A stretch of DNA of 64,000 nucleotides from Haloarcula hispanica ATCC 33960 (lineage in GTDB: Archaea > Halobacteriota > Halobacteria > Halobacteriales > Haloarculaceae): the NCBI RefSeq assembly GCF_000223905.1, contig NC_015948.1, forward strand, positions 124,001-188,000, in the 5' to 3' direction. This document shows positions 50,553 through 60,889 of the stretch, piece by piece (position 1 is the first letter of the stretch; every line of letters begins with the position of its first letter). The notes under the pieces are model-generated. The model had not been told where the DNA came from. It worked only from the letters and a program-made list of their open reading frames with translations, and made no database searches. The translations under genes were made by a program, and so were the position numbers.

Positions 50553-51269
50553 ATGTCCCAACAGTCTGGTAACGGCCGGGCGGTCACCCGCGTGGAGTTT
50601 GCCCTCTCTGATGGGTCGTATCCCTTCGTCTCGGTGTCTGCAGCCGAATCGTGTTCCGTGATTCTCGAAAAATGTCTCCCCCAGACAGACGACACGTACG
50701 CCGAGTTTTTTTCGGTCGAGGGTGCTCGCCCCGGCCGGCTTGTCGAACGCATTGAGGACGAAAACGGCGGTACGGCGCGGGTGATTGAGTGCACCAGCGA
50801 CGGTGGGCTCGTCGAAATCAACGTGCGGGACAACTGTCCCGTTGTCTCGCTTGCGGACGCCGGGGCAGTACCACAGACCGCCCGGAGCGTCGATGGACAG
50901 GGGACTATCGTAGCCGATGTCCCGAGCCAAACCGATACGGCCGCGGTTATCGATTCGTTCCTGACGGCCCACTCGGATGCCGAACTCGCGGCGAAGAAAC
51001 AGCGCGAGTCCATCGTGCCGCTGTTCGGGTTCCAGAACTACGCGTCCCACACCGAGCCACTGACCGACCGACAGCAGGAGGTTCTCGCGACGGCCCACGA
51101 AGCGGGGTACTACAACTGGCCCCGCGGGGCGACGGCCGCGGACTTAGCTGAACTCCTCGACATCTCGGAGCCAACGCTGCACAAGCACTTGCGGGCCGCC
51201 GAACAGAAACTCGTCGCGACGATGTTCGCCTGCCCGCACGACGAACGGGCCACTGCCAGCGATAGCTGA
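50553..51269 (+). CDS. HTH-10 family regulator (bacterio-opsin activator-like)
   Basis: 238 residues. The C-terminal helix-turn-helix is the HTH-10 type: LTDRQQEVLATAHEAGYYNW, AADLAELLDISEPTLHKHLR. The N-terminal domain (about 1-170) contains a sensor-like alpha/beta region but no recognisable PAS or GAF motifs. Such regulators control e.g. DMSO respiration or bacteriorhodopsin genes in haloarchaea. The ATG at 50553 is used. The promoter between it and the HalOD1 gene holds GATATATG at 50509-50516. Convergent with mutS1 (10 bases). Confidence 0.88.
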   Translation: MSQQSGNGRAVTRVEFALSDGSYPFVSVSAAESCSVILEKCLPQTDDTYAEFFSVEGARPGRLVERIEDENGGTARVIECTSDGGLVEINVRDNCPVVSLADAGAVPQTARSVDGQGTIVADVPSQTDTAAVIDSFLTAHSDAELAAKKQRESIVPLFGFQNYASHTEPLTDRQQEVLATAHEAGYYNWPRGATAADLAELLDISEPTLHKHLRAAEQKLVATMFACPHDERATASDS

Positions 51270-51278
51270 TCGCGGCTG

Positions 51279-54080
51279 TTATTCAAGTCGGTCCTGCAGG
51301 TCCGCGAGCGCGTTCATCGCCTCGATGGGCGTCATCGTCGCCACATCCAGCGACGCCAGTTGCGCTGCCACGCCCGCCGGCAGTTCGGCCTCGGGAGTCG
51401 ACCCGTTCGTCCGAAGCGCCTCCTGTGTGTGGCCGTCCGCTCCACCCTCGCTGGCCGGGGCCACCGCTGTTCCGTTTTCCGTCGGTCCTATCTCCGCGGC
51501 GGCGGAATCCGTGTCGGAGTCAGCCGTCTCGGCATCTGTCAGGAGGTCCCGCGACCGTTCGACGACGGATTCGGGGACGCCGGCCATGCTCGCCACTTCG
51601 ACGCCGTAGGAGGCCGCCGCGGGACCGGGTGCGAGTTCGTGGTCGAAGCGCACGTCGTCGTCCTTGCGGCTGGTCTCGAAGTGGCGGTTGGTCGCGCCGG
51701 GCAGCGCCGCGGCGACGGCCGTCAGGTCGTGGTGGTGGGTCGCGAACAGCGTGTACGCGCCCACCTCGTCGTGGAGATGCTCGGTGACGGCGCGGGCGAT
51801 AGCCAGCCCGTCGGCCGTCGACGTGCCGCGGCCGACCTCGTCCAGCAGGACTAGCGAGTCTTCGGTCGCTGCGTCCAGAATCGTCGCCAGTTCGGTCATC
51901 TCGATCATGAACGTCGAGCGGCCGCCGGCGATGTCGTCGCTGGCCCCGACGCGGGTGAACACTCGGTCGAGAATCGGGAGGTCGGCCGCCTTCGCGGGGA
52001 CGAAGCTCCCCGCCTGTGCGAGCAGGCAGATCAGCGCGACCTGGCGCATGTACGTCGATTTCCCGCTCATGTTCGGTCCCGTGACGACGGCGAGGAAGGG
52101 CTGTATATCGTCCGCGGTGACACCGTCGTCGCTTCCGTCTCTGCTCGCTCGGACTGGCCCGCTCCCGAGATGCGTGTCGTTGGGGACGAAGGCGTCCTCG
52201 GTCCGCTCGACGACCGGATGGCGGCCGGCGGTGATGTCGATGCCGTCGCCGCCGACGGTCGGCCGGCAGTAGTCGTACTGCGCCGCAACCTCGGCGAAGG
52301 AGACCAGCACGTCCAGGCGGGCGAGACGGTCGGCAAGCGCCTGCACGCGCTCGGCCTCGTCGGCCACCTCGTCCCGGACCGCACAGAACAGGTCGTACTC
52401 CAGGTCGTCGGCCGCGCTCTCGGCGCGCAGAATCTCGTCCTCGCGCTCCTTGAGTTCCGGCGTGTAGTAGCGCTCGCTGTTTTTCAGCGTCTGGCGGCGC
52501 TGGTAGTCCGCGGGCACGGCGTCGAGGTTGGCGTTCGTCACCTCGATGTAGTAGCCGTGCACCGAGGTGTGGCCCACCTTCAGCGAGTCGATGCCGGTGC
52601 GCTCGCGCTCGCTGGCTTCGAGGTCGTCGATCCACTGCTTGCCCGACTGTTCGGTCGAGCGCAGCCGGTCCAGTTCCTCGTCGTAGCCCTCGCGGATGAC
52701 GCCGCCCTCGGTCACCTGCTGTGGCGGGTCCGGGCGGATCGCTGCCTCGATTTCCTCGCGGGTGTCGACCAGCGGGTCCAGCGTGGCGTGCAGGTCCGCG
52801 AGCAGCCGGGCGTCGGCGTCGGCCAGATGGTCCCGGATGTCCGGCACGACCGACAGTGTGGCGGCCAGCGACCGGAGGTCACGGGCGTTCGCCCGGCCGC
52901 GAGAGACACGCGAGATGAGCCGTTCGAGGTCGTACACGTCCGCGAGCAGGTCCGAGAGCCCTTCGCGGGTCGCCGGGTCGCGCTGGAGTTCCGCGACCGC
53001 GCCGTGGCGGGCCTCGATGCGGTCCGCATCGAGCAGCGGTCGCCGGAGCCAGTCGGTCAGTTTCCGCCGCCCCAGGGCACACGCCGTCTCGTCGACTGTA
53101 TCGACGAGCGTCCGGTTCTCGTGGCCCCGGACCGAGCGCCGTTCGAACAGTTCGAGGCTCTCGACGGCGACGGCGTCGAGCAGCATGTACTCCCGCGGGT
53201 CGTACCGCGTGAGATGGTTGAGGTAGTCGAGCGTGCCGGCGGGGTCCACGTCCGCGTCGACCGGTTCGCCGTCGGGGCCGACCGCGCCGCTGCTGCCGCG
53301 GGTGTACTCAGCGTAGGCCAGCAGGCCGCCACAGGCCCGGATTTCCGCGTCGCCGGCGAGCAGGCGCTCCGGCGGGCCGAAGTACTGCCCCACGCGGTCC
53401 TCGGCGCGCTCCCGGTCGAAGGCGGCCGCGTCGTAGCGCGTCACCAGACAGGCCGGACCGAACACGGCGTCCCGATCCACGTCGACCTCCGGCCCGACGA
53501 TGGCTTCCGCCGGGCCGAACCGGCTGAGTTCGTCGGCGACGGCGCTTTCCGAGCCGACACTGGTCGCGTAGCAGTCGCCGGTCGAGATATCCAGTAGCGC
53601 CAGCCCGTATCGCTCGCCAGCGGTCAGGGCGGCGACGTAGTTGTTGTCCGCCCCGCCCAGCAGTTCGCTCTCCGTGAGTGTGCCGGGGGTGACGATTCGC
53701 GTCACCGCCCGCTCGACCACGCCGCTGACCTCGTCGGGGTCCTCGACCTGGTCGGCGATGGCGACCCGGTAGCCCGCGTCCAGCAGCGTCTCGACGTAGG
53801 ACTCGGCGTTGTCGATGGGGATGCCGGCCATCGGGTACTCGCCGGTCGAGTCCTCGCGCTGGGTCAGCGTGATCTCACACAGCCGGGCGACCCGCTGTGC
53901 GGCCGCACAGAAGGCCTCGTAGAAGTCCCCGACCTGAAAGAGGACCAGGGCGTCGTCGTACTGCCGGCACAGCTCGTAGTACTGTGCCATCATCGGCGTC
54001 AGGTCCTCCTCGAGCTCGGCCATCTTCTCTGGCGGGCCAAGCGCAGCGTCCATACCGATGGGCAACAGCCGGCCACTCAT
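51279..54080 (-). CDS. mutS: DNA mismatch repair protein MutS1
   Basis: 933 residues from the ATG at 54078-54080 (an ATG nine codons on, 54053, is an alternative). The mismatch-binding motif is visible early: [18 protein letters not shown] (F-x-E). Later, Walker [12 protein letters not shown], the [18 protein letters not shown] stretch and the dimer-helix [12 protein letters not shown]. The C-terminal 100 residues include an acidic haloarchaeal linker with Asp/Ser/Thr runs. No mutL lies next to it: downstream is a convergent HTH-10 regulator, upstream a divergent small gene, so it is not in a mutSL operon here. Confidence 0.95.
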   Translation of the reverse strand: MSGRLLPIGMDAALGPPEKMAELEEDLTPMMAQYYELCRQYDDALVLFQVGDFYEAFCAAAQRVARLCEITLTQREDSTGEYPMAGIPIDNAESYVETLLDAGYRVAIADQVEDPDEVSGVVERAVTRIVTPGTLTESELLGGADNNYVAALTAGERYGLALLDISTGDCYATSVGSESAVADELSRFGPAEAIVGPEVDVDRDAVFGPACLVTRYDAAAFDRERAEDRVGQYFGPPERLLAGDAEIRACGGLLAYAEYTRGSSGAVGPDGEPVDADVDPAGTLDYLNHLTRYDPREYMLLDAVAVESLELFERRSVRGHENRTLVDTVDETACALGRRKLTDWLRRPLLDADRIEARHGAVAELQRDPATREGLSDLLADVYDLERLISRVSRGRANARDLRSLAATLSVVPDIRDHLADADARLLADLHATLDPLVDTREEIEAAIRPDPPQQVTEGGVIREGYDEELDRLRSTEQSGKQWIDDLEASERERTGIDSLKVGHTSVHGYYIEVTNANLDAVPADYQRRQTLKNSERYYTPELKEREDEILRAESAADDLEYDLFCAVRDEVADEAERVQALADRLARLDVLVSFAEVAAQYDYCRPTVGGDGIDITAGRHPVVERTEDAFVPNDTHLGSGPVRASRDGSDDGVTADDIQPFLAVVTGPNMSGKSTYMRQVALICLLAQAGSFVPAKAADLPILDRVFTRVGASDDIAGGRSTFMIEMTELATILDAATEDSLVLLDEVGRGTSTADGLAIARAVTEHLHDEVGAYTLFATHHHDLTAVAAALPGATNRHFETSRKDDDVRFDHELAPGPAAASYGVEVASMAGVPESVVERSRDLLTDAETADSDTDSAAAEIGPTENGTAVAPASEGGADGHTQEALRTNGSTPEAELPAGVAAQLASLDVATMTPIEAMNALADLQDRLE

Positions 54081-54178
54081 AGGCGCTCCGCTCTCCTGTG
54101 CGTGCTCTGTTCGCTCTGGGTGACACTGCGACCGCAACTGACCACTGATTTTTATACCGCCCGGGAGACGTAACCCGT

Positions 54179-54568
54179 ATGTCACGTCGTGCCAACTACG
54201 CGCTCTGTCAGTTCCAGCAGCTCCTCGGCCCGTCGGCGGACTCGCTCGACGTTCCCTGGGCCGAGTACACCGGTGATTCGACCGATCCGGTTTCCTTCGA
54301 CATCCCCACCTCGTCACCGGATGACCCGTACGTGCAGATGCAGGTGTTCGACGTCGAGGACTTTGACCACGAGATCGTGGTCAACGGCGAGGCGCTGTCG
54401 GGGTTCGACATCGCGCCTGGCGAGGGGTGGCAGCTCTGGATGGACACGATTGCGCCCGAGCGACTGCACCTCGGCAAGAACACGATCCAGTTCCGACGGG
54501 ACACCGACTCGAAGGACGCCTTCGTCGTCGGGTCGGTCACGGTCCACTGGACGGAACCCGTCGAGTGA
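54179..54568 (+). CDS. Conserved haloarchaeal protein (DUF7383-like)
   Basis: 129 residues, acidic. N-terminal [18 protein letters not shown], then [20 protein letters not shown] and WQLWMDTI, with a beta-rich C-terminal half ([17 protein letters not shown]). No known domain to me; I recall the layout as DUF7383. TTTTTATACC (54148-54157) is 22-31 bases upstream. Divergent from mutS1. Confidence 0.65.
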   Translation: MSRRANYALCQFQQLLGPSADSLDVPWAEYTGDSTDPVSFDIPTSSPDDPYVQMQVFDVEDFDHEIVVNGEALSGFDIAPGEGWQLWMDTIAPERLHLGKNTIQFRRDTDSKDAFVVGSVTVHWTEPVE

Positions 54569-54595
54569 ATATATAAACAGGTCGTCGCTCGCTTG

Positions 54596-54682
54596 ATGGG
54601 GCGTGCCAACAGCTACCATTACCGACGGACCGTACTCCCTCTGTCTGGTGGTTTCACCTGTTCTGGCTGTCTCAACGGGTGA
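54596..54682 (+). CDS. Candidate 28-residue leaderless ORF
   Basis: ATG at 54596 encodes [20 protein letters not shown] then TCSGCLNG, ending TGA at 54680-54682. A strong ATATATAAAC box (54569-54578) precedes it by 18-27 bases and has no other gene to serve on this strand before the thermosome promoter. The CxxC (CSGC) is notable. It could equally be a spurious ORF between two genes. Confidence 0.3.
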   Translation: MGRANSYHYRRTVLPLSGGFTCSGCLNG

Positions 54683-54706
54683 CCGACGAACGTCCCATAA
54701 CCCATA

Positions 54707-54745
54707 CTTTTATATAGAACCACATGCAATCTTCGCTTGATTATG
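54707..54745 (+). promoter_or_regulatory. Thermosome 2 core promoter (matches thermosome 1)
   Basis: From CTTTTATATAG through the ATG at 54743-54745. Identical at 34 of 39 aligned positions to 19711-19749, gap-free, with the five differences spread out. The spacing of TATA to ATG is the same, so the start point is probably conserved too. Confidence 0.75.
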
Positions 54746-56422
54746 AGCCAACGCCAGATGCAGGGCCAGCCGATGATCATCCTGGGAGAGGACTCCCAGC
54801 GGATGAAGGACAAGTCTGCACAGGAACACAACATCTCGGCCGCTCGCGCGGTCGCCGAGTCAGTACGCTCGACGCTCGGCCCGAAGGGGATGGACAAGAT
54901 GCTCGTCTCCTCGATGGGCGACGTGACCGTCACGAACGACGGCGTCACCATCCTCTCGGAGATGGACATCGACAACCCGACAGCCTCGATGATCGTCGAG
55001 GTTGCCGAGACACAGGAAGACGAGGCCGGTGACGGCACCACCTCTGCCGTCGCCATCGCAGGCGAACTCCTCAAGAACGCCGAGGACCTCCTCGAACAGG
55101 ACATCCACCCGACGGCGATCATCAAAGGGTTCGACATGGCCGCCACGCAGGCCAAGGACGAAATCGCGGATATCGCCACGGAAGTCGACCCCGACGACGA
55201 GGAACTGCTGAAGAAGGTCGCCGAAACCTCGATGACGGGCAAGGGCGCGGAGCTCAACAAGGAGCTACTCGCCCAGCTCATCGTCGACGCGGTCAACGCC
55301 GTGACCGTCGAGGCCGAGGACGGCTCCGTCATTGCCGACCTCGAGTACCTCAACATCGAGACCCAGACCGGCAGCTCCGCCGGCAACTCCGAACTCCTCG
55401 AAGGCGCAGTCATCGACAAGGACCCGGTCCACGAAGAGATGGCAACCGAGGCAGAGGACGCCGACGTCCTCCTCGTCGACACGGCCATCGAACTCGACGA
55501 GACCGAAGTCGACGCGCAGCTCTCCGTCGACGACCCGAGCCAGCTCCAGAACTTCCTCGACAAGGAAGAAGAGCAGCTCAAGGGGATGGTCGACCAGATC
55601 GCCGACACCGGCGCTGATGTCGTCTTCTGCCAGAAGGGCATCGACGACATGGCCCAGCACTACCTCGCCGAGAAGGGTATTCTGGCCGTCCGCCGCGCCA
55701 AGAAGTCCGACATCGAGTTCCTCAAAGAGGTTCTGGGTGCCCGCATCGTCTCCGATCTCGACTCCGCGAGCGCGGAAGACCTGGGTCACGGCTCTGTCAC
55801 CCGCGACGACGCCGAAGGCCTGTTCTACGTCGAGGGCAGCGGCGACGGAGCCCACGGCGTCACGCTCCTGCTCCGTGGTTCGACCGACCACGTCGTCGAC
55901 GAACTCGAACGCGGCGTCACGGACGCGCTCGATGTCGTCGCGTCCACGGTTGCCAACGGCAGCGTCCTCGGTGGCGGCGGCGCACCTGAAGTCGAAGTCG
56001 CCCGCCGGCTCCGCGACTACGCCGACAGCGTCGAAGGCCGCGAACAGCTCGCTATCGAGTCTTTCGCCGACGCGCTGGAGATCATCCCGCGCACCCTCGC
56101 TGAGAACGCTGGTCTCGACAGCATCGACACGCTCGTCGACCTGCGCGCCGCCCACGAGGACGGCGATGTCAGCGCCGGCCTGAACGTCTTCTCCGGTGAC
56201 GTCGAGAACACGCTCGACACCGGCGTCGTTGAGCCAGCCCACGCCAAGCGACAGGCGGTCTCCTCGGCTGCAGAGGCCGCGAACCTGGTCCTCAAGATCG
56301 ACGACATCATCGCTGCCGGCGAGCTCTCGACCTCCGGCGGCGACGAAGGCGGCCCCGGCGGCCCCGGTGGCGCCCCTGGCGGTATGGGCGGCATGGGCGG
56401 CGGTATGGGCGGCATGATGTAA
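54743..56422 (+). CDS. Thermosome (group II chaperonin) subunit, second copy
   Basis: 559 residues from the ATG 54743; an in-frame TTG two codons earlier is not needed. Same family motifs as the first subunit: [42 protein letters not shown], and a C-terminal Gly/Pro/Met tail ending [14 protein letters not shown]. The two differ enough to be distinct subunit types of a hetero-oligomer. The stop is followed by the same TAAGCGAGG string as in the first gene. Confidence 0.96.
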   Translation: MSQRQMQGQPMIILGEDSQRMKDKSAQEHNISAARAVAESVRSTLGPKGMDKMLVSSMGDVTVTNDGVTILSEMDIDNPTASMIVEVAETQEDEAGDGTTSAVAIAGELLKNAEDLLEQDIHPTAIIKGFDMAATQAKDEIADIATEVDPDDEELLKKVAETSMTGKGAELNKELLAQLIVDAVNAVTVEAEDGSVIADLEYLNIETQTGSSAGNSELLEGAVIDKDPVHEEMATEAEDADVLLVDTAIELDETEVDAQLSVDDPSQLQNFLDKEEEQLKGMVDQIADTGADVVFCQKGIDDMAQHYLAEKGILAVRRAKKSDIEFLKEVLGARIVSDLDSASAEDLGHGSVTRDDAEGLFYVEGSGDGAHGVTLLLRGSTDHVVDELERGVTDALDVVASTVANGSVLGGGGAPEVEVARRLRDYADSVEGREQLAIESFADALEIIPRTLAENAGLDSIDTLVDLRAAHEDGDVSAGLNVFSGDVENTLDTGVVEPAHAKRQAVSSAAEAANLVLKIDDIIAAGELSTSGGDEGGPGGPGGAPGGMGGMGGGMGGMM

Positions 56423-56730
56423 GCGAGGGGCCGAACGAAGTGAGGGCCCTCGAATTGCGAGCGGGAGCGTAGCGACACGCGAGCAGGGAGGTCGACCGGA
56501 GAGACCTCCGAACGAGCGAATCGCCGTTTGCGGTTCGGTTTTTTTGCGATTCTGTAACGCGCCGAGTCATCCCAGCGTGTATATCGAGACGTGAAACCGG
56601 AGAAACAGTTAGGTACGTCTCTGCGAAGTATCGACTGTCCCGGTCCGTTTGGTGGGACGGACTGGTGACAGCGGGTGGGGGCCTCTCTCCGTTTTGTGAC
56701 TGATTCGACGGCGTCCAGCCGTCGCTCGCG
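56423..56730. terminator. Thermosome 2 3' region with palindromic repeats and T7 terminator
   Basis: Non-coding. GAGGGGCC...GGGCCCTC-type pairing near 56426-56452, GAGGTC...GACCTC (near 56488-56508), and GAATCGC (56518-56524) with GCGATTC (56545-56551) around a run of seven T (56539-56545), consistent with a terminator. The GAACGAAGTGA string (about 56433-56443) also occurs after the first thermosome gene (minus strand, about 17970-17980), as repeats of that sort often do in haloarchaea. No gene seen. Confidence 0.6.
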
Positions 56731-57606
56731 TCATTCGGGACGCGCTGTTCGGTTTCGATGGCGTTCGGTCCGCTGTCGGTCTTCGAACACCACGTCCGTC
56801 GTTCCGAGGTCGCTGTAGCGGAGAATCTCGGTCACTCTGTGGGTATCCGTTCCGTTCACGACCGTGTACTGGAGCGCGTAGCCTCGGACGACGCCGTTGG
56901 GCGTCACGGTCGCCGAGAGGGAGACGTTGGTCACACGGTCGACGGGACGGGTGGCAACCGCGCTGTCGTCGGCCGACCCGGTTCCTTTGATGCGATACAA
57001 CGGAACGCCGTACAGTTGCTTGATGACCTCGTCGCCGGGGCGGATGGATGTGATGTTAGTGGCGGAAAGCAGCGCTATGAGACGCCCGTTGAACGTGGGT
57101 TCGAAGAACAGCGCGGCCCGAGGTGGGCGTGGCGGGCCACCGATACCGCGGCTGTCCGCGACTACTTCCGCCGACGTCGACCCGTTGACGGTCGTCCGAC
57201 TGAGCGCGCGGCCGTCCCGCCAGGTGCTATGGATCTCACGCGCTGTCACACTCTCCCCGGATATCGTTCGGGTGGCCGTGTACGACTCGTAGCCCGCGCT
57301 GACGCTGGCACGGGTCCGGACGCGGCTGTGCAGGCCGCTGCCGTTCATGACGGTCCTGGTGTGGTGGACGCGATAGGAGGTGTTCGAGAGCTGGGCGACG
57401 TGGGCGCGGCCGAGCGCGGTGGCGTTGACGACGCGGTCGCCGACGACGCCCGGGGCGCGTTGCGCCGGACTCGTCGGTGCGTCTGCAGTCGGGACTGGAG
57501 CCGGTGTCACCGTCTCCCTGGCGGCCGAGCCGTCCCCGAACAGACCGGTACATCCGGCGCTCAGCAGACAGAGACAGACCGCGGCAATCGCCACCCCGCG
57601 ACGCAT
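56731..57606 (-). CDS. Secreted lipoprotein of unknown function
   Basis: 291 residues starting MRRGVAIAAVCLCLLSAGCT: a signal peptide with lipobox (LSAGC), Cys19 being the lipid anchor. The mature chain is Thr/Ser-rich, with an N-terminal Pro/Thr linker (TPAPVPTADAPTSPA) typical of archaeal lipoproteins, then beta-rich sequence (VVADSRGIG, LFFEPTFNGRLIALLS). The ATG at 57604-57606 starts the signal peptide. No catalytic motif recognised; probably a substrate-binding or envelope protein. Confidence 0.75.
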   Translation of the reverse strand: MRRGVAIAAVCLCLLSAGCTGLFGDGSAARETVTPAPVPTADAPTSPAQRAPGVVGDRVVNATALGRAHVAQLSNTSYRVHHTRTVMNGSGLHSRVRTRASVSAGYESYTATRTISGESVTAREIHSTWRDGRALSRTTVNGSTSAEVVADSRGIGGPPRPPRAALFFEPTFNGRLIALLSATNITSIRPGDEVIKQLYGVPLYRIKGTGSADDSAVATRPVDRVTNVSLSATVTPNGVVRGYALQYTVVNGTDTHRVTEILRYSDLGTTDVVFEDRQRTERHRNRTARPE

Positions 57607-57682
57607 ACCCGTGACTGGTCGTGTGGCGATATAACCCCTGTGACGGCGGAGGGCTGAATATTGTCGAGTGTCAACATGCCGT

Positions 57683-58678
57683 ATGCAGACGCTACTTCTC
57701 GGCGCGGACGCGGTCGAGGACCACGCGGCGATGCCAGCAGTCATCGCCGCGGTCGCCGCGGCCTTCGCCGCCGATGCCAGGGAGAACACCATCATGCCGG
57801 CCAAGTCCTACGTCGACCTGCCGCAGTACAACGGCGACTTCAGGTCGATGCCGGCCTACGTCAACGCGGAAACGTGGGACGCCGCCGCGGTCAAGTGGGT
57901 GAACGTCCACCTGGACAACCCCCGCGACCACGACCTGCCGACCGTCCTCGGGACGCTCATCTACTCGGACCCCGAGACGGCGTTCCCGCTGGCCGTGATG
58001 GACGGCACAGTCCTGACGCGCCTGCGGACCGGGGCGGCCGCGGCGGTCGCCACCGACCATCTCGCCGTCGCCGACGCGGACTCCCTTGGTCTGGTCGGGG
58101 CTGGCACGCAGGCGTACACGCAACTGGACGCCATCTCGTCGGTCCGGGACATCGAGACGGTGGTCGTCGCCGACCGGGACGCGGAGAAACAGCAGGCGTT
58201 CGTCGACGCCTTCGCCGACCAGTTCGACGTACGTGCGGGCAGTATCGAGGACGCCGCCGGCTGTGACGTGCTGTCGACGATTACGCCCGTCGAATCCCCC
58301 ATCGTCAACCGGGAGTGGCTCGGCGAGCGCACGCATATCAACGCCATTGGTGCCGACGCCGCCGGCAAGCAAGAACACGACGAACGCACGCTGCTGGACG
58401 CGAAACTCGTCATCGACAACTACGAACAGTGCACCCACTCCGGCGAGATCAACGTCCCGTGGGGCGAGGGCGTCCTGACTGATACCGACCTCCACGGGGA
58501 GCTCGGCGACATCGTCGCGGGCACCCTCTCGGGGCGGACCGACGACGACGGCATCACGCTCTTTGACTCGACGGGGCTGGCCATTCAGGATGTCGCGGCC
58601 GCCCACGTCGTCTACGAGAACGCAAGCGATGATGGCGACGGGACGCCGTTCTCGCTCGTCGACACCGACACGTCCTGA
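57683..58678 (+). CDS. Ornithine cyclodeaminase/alanine dehydrogenase-family enzyme
   Basis: 331 residues, mu-crystallin family. Contains the substrate loop GAAAAVATDHLAVADADS, the NAD-binding strand LGLVGAGTQAYTQ and the C-terminal GEINVPWGEGV. In archaea related enzymes act as alanine dehydrogenase or ornithine cyclodeaminase; a mu-crystallin-like role cannot be excluded. The ATG at 57683 is taken because the strand TLLLGADAVEDHA follows. Convergent with the small membrane gene at 58679 with no gap. Confidence 0.85.
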   Translation: MQTLLLGADAVEDHAAMPAVIAAVAAAFAADARENTIMPAKSYVDLPQYNGDFRSMPAYVNAETWDAAAVKWVNVHLDNPRDHDLPTVLGTLIYSDPETAFPLAVMDGTVLTRLRTGAAAAVATDHLAVADADSLGLVGAGTQAYTQLDAISSVRDIETVVVADRDAEKQQAFVDAFADQFDVRAGSIEDAAGCDVLSTITPVESPIVNREWLGERTHINAIGADAAGKQEHDERTLLDAKLVIDNYEQCTHSGEINVPWGEGVLTDTDLHGELGDIVAGTLSGRTDDDGITLFDSTGLAIQDVAAAHVVYENASDDGDGTPFSLVDTDTS

Positions 58679-58900
58679 TCACGACGAGGGCGTGAGCATC
58701 TCGGTCACTTTCGAGATGCCCCAGACGATGATGATAAACGGAAGGAGCGGCATCAGCAGGACGAACAGGCCGGCGAGCATCCCCCAACCGATCACGTCCA
58801 TCCCCTCGTTGGGACGGCTACGCGTCCCCGGCGTGACCGACCGGAGCGGTGCCGGCAGTCGTCCGCTGTCCTTCGTGTCGTCGTCAGGTGATTCAGACAT
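58679..58900 (-). CDS. 73-residue single-pass membrane protein
   Basis: N-terminal 33 residues are soluble and charged, then one hydrophobic segment (IGWGMLAGLFVLLMPLLPF) and a second stretch (IIIVWGISKVTEML) near the C-terminus. Conserved haloarchaeal small protein by composition; no domain known to me. Confidence 0.6.
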   Translation of the reverse strand: MSESPDDDTKDSGRLPAPLRSVTPGTRSRPNEGMDVIGWGMLAGLFVLLMPLLPFIIIVWGISKVTEMLTPSS

Positions 58901-58946
58901 ACTTTCTCTTGCACTGAAACGTGTATAAGCCTAGGCCCCGGTGTAA

Positions 58947-59114
58947 CTACATTGCGCCGGCAACGCCGCTACCGATTGCGGCCCCGCACTCGCCACAGGC
59001 CACGAGGTAGAAGCGTTTGGAGGCGGTGAAGAAGCCGGTCGTCGAATCCATGTCGAGGAACTCTACATCGTCCTGGTCGGCCATCTCCGCGTCGCATTCC
59101 GGACAGTGGACCAT
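58947..59114 (-). CDS. 55-residue zinc-ribbon protein, tandem copy
   Basis: MVHCPECDAEMADQDDVEFL start, then ASKRFYLVACGECGAAIGSG: two CxxC pairs form a ribbon. Shares the pattern HCP-x-C, EF, FTASKRFY-x-x-x-C, IGSGVAGA with the adjacent copy at 59114-59299. Its ATG overlaps the stop of that gene (ATGA), so the two are coupled. Confidence 0.8.
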   Translation of the reverse strand: MVHCPECDAEMADQDDVEFLDMDSTTGFFTASKRFYLVACGECGAAIGSGVAGAM

Positions 59115-59299
59115 CAGGCCGCACCTCCGTTGGACTTTGCGCCGGCGACGCCGCTACCGATAGTGACGCCACAGGCCGCGCAGTTGGCGGTGTAAAAGCG
59201 CTTGGAGGCTTTAATCAAGCCGGTCTTGGCGTCTACTTCGACGAACTCGATGTCGTCGGCCGTTTCCAGCGAGGTCTGGCAGTCAGGGCAGTGTACCAT
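59114..59299 (-). CDS. 61-residue zinc-ribbon protein, tandem copy
   Basis: MVHCPDCQTSLETADDIEFV start, then IKASKRFYTANCAACGVTIG: same ribbon as 58947-59114, with a longer Gly/Ala tail. Tandem gene duplication; the two products likely share or compete for a binding partner. Confidence 0.8.
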   Translation of the reverse strand: MVHCPDCQTSLETADDIEFVEVDAKTGLIKASKRFYTANCAACGVTIGSGVAGAKSNGGAA

Positions 59300-59497
59300 A
59301 CACTCCCGACACCAGCCGAGACCGGCAAAAATCTTGTGTGGGGCGCCGCTCTCTCGGCCGGAGTACCGGCGACGCTATCGGCTCGACAGTCCGGGCGACA
59401 TCGCTGCACTGGCAGTCCTGAGCGGCGTCTGGCCTTCGAAACACCCGAAACAGTGACAATCCACCACACGCAATAGTTTGCTCACTGGGAACGCACC

Positions 59498-60889
59498 ATG
59501 GGTAGCAAATCTGTGCTCGTCGTCGCAGCCGACAGGCTGGATACTGGGACTCTCGAATCCGCTCTCGCTGAGACGCCGGCTTCGATCACGTACCTGTCGG
59601 ACCTCACAGACCTCTTTGACACGCTCACCCATTCGGTGTTCCACGCTCTCGTTCTACCCGAAACAGTCGACGGCCAGTCCGGAACCGATATCGCGTACGG
59701 CGTCAGGAAGCTGTTTCCCGACCTGCCGGTGATCGTCGCTGGCGAGGACCCGGCGGCGGTCCCGGATACCCTCGACGTGACGGCTGTCGAGGCGTCGACA
59801 CGTCTCGAAGACACCGTCGCCGAGGCCCTCCGGAACAGTCTCGACGCTGAGCCACCGACTGTTGCCGGACGCCCGCCGTCCCCGATGGAGACGCTGTTGC
59901 TCTCCCTGTTCAACGAGTTGCCGGACCACCTGTACGCGAAAGACGAGCAGGCACGACACGTCCTGCTGGGTCGGGGGTTCAACGAGCCGACCGACCGGCT
60001 TGGCCTCACCGACGTCGAGGTCCCGGAACTGGCCGATGAACACGCGAGAGCGGCCCTGCGTGATGAGATGGACGTCATCGAGGGCGACACGGACCGGATC
60101 GAAGTGGAGGAGTTCCTCGATCTCGACGCGTCGTACGTCCGCACCCGCAAGATGCCGTGGTACGATTCCGCTGGGAACGTTCGGGGAATCGTCGGACACA
60201 CTCAGGATATCACGGAGCGAAAGCTCCGCGAGCACGCGTTTCGCCGCCAGCACGAACGGATGGTGAAAGTCGCACTCGTGGCGTCTCACGAGCTTCGAAA
60301 CGAACTCCAGATCGCCTACGGGCGACTCGAAGAACTGGCTGACTGTGACGATTCGACCGCCGACATCGAGGAGTCGCTCTCCCAGATCTCGACGATTATC
60401 GATACCGTGGTCGAACTCTCCACGAGCGATCCGAATGGCTCGAGCCAGCGCGACGAGATCGAACAGGTCCCGAAGCGAAAACACGTCTGGCTCTCCCGTC
60501 TCAGTCGGGAGGTGTGGGACACCCTCGCCGGCAGTGAGGCGTGCCTGACTTTCGACGGGGACACCCGCATTGTCGCCGATCAGGAGTCCGCCGGGCTGTT
60601 GCTCCAGATACTGTTCCAGAACGCGCTCGAACACGCTGGCCCGTCGGTTACCGTCACCGTCGGTACGACGGCCGACGGCTTCTTCGTCGCCGACGACGGC
60701 CCGGGCATCGATGTCGAACCGCCGGAGCGCGTGTTCGACGCGGGCCACACCGCTGTCCCGGAGAACACCGGATTCGGACTCTACGTCGCTCGCCGGGTCG
60801 CCGCGGACCACGGCTGGACGATCTCCATGTCCGAGAGCGAGTCGGGCGGCGCTCGATTCGACATCGGCAACGTCGACTGTCAGGCATAG
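59498..60889 (+). CDS. Histidine kinase with receiver-like and PAS domains
   Basis: 463 residues, no membrane helix. Domains: an N-terminal REC-like segment (about 5-120, SVLVVAADRLDTGTL, but no clear phospho-Asp); a PAS-type region ending VRGIVGHTQDITERKLREHA (about 130-250); HisKA with H-box ASHELRNELQIA; and HATPase with ILFQNALEHA (N box), FVADDGPGID (G1) and ENTGFGLYVARRV (G2). Cytoplasmic sensor of an unidentified signal; no response regulator is adjacent. Confidence 0.88.
   Translation: MGSKSVLVVAADRLDTGTLESALAETPASITYLSDLTDLFDTLTHSVFHALVLPETVDGQSGTDIAYGVRKLFPDLPVIVAGEDPAAVPDTLDVTAVEASTRLEDTVAEALRNSLDAEPPTVAGRPPSPMETLLLSLFNELPDHLYAKDEQARHVLLGRGFNEPTDRLGLTDVEVPELADEHARAALRDEMDVIEGDTDRIEVEEFLDLDASYVRTRKMPWYDSAGNVRGIVGHTQDITERKLREHAFRRQHERMVKVALVASHELRNELQIAYGRLEELADCDDSTADIEESLSQISTIIDTVVELSTSDPNGSSQRDEIEQVPKRKHVWLSRLSREVWDTLAGSEACLTFDGDTRIVADQESAGLLLQILFQNALEHAGPSVTVTVGTTADGFFVADDGPGIDVEPPERVFDAGHTAVPENTGFGLYVARRVAADHGWTISMSESESGGARFDIGNVDCQA

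Noticed and set aside
58947..59299. A single fused gene with a frameshift
   Set aside because: Both parts have their own ATG, full CxxC pairs and stops; the ATGA overlap is typical of coupled genes.
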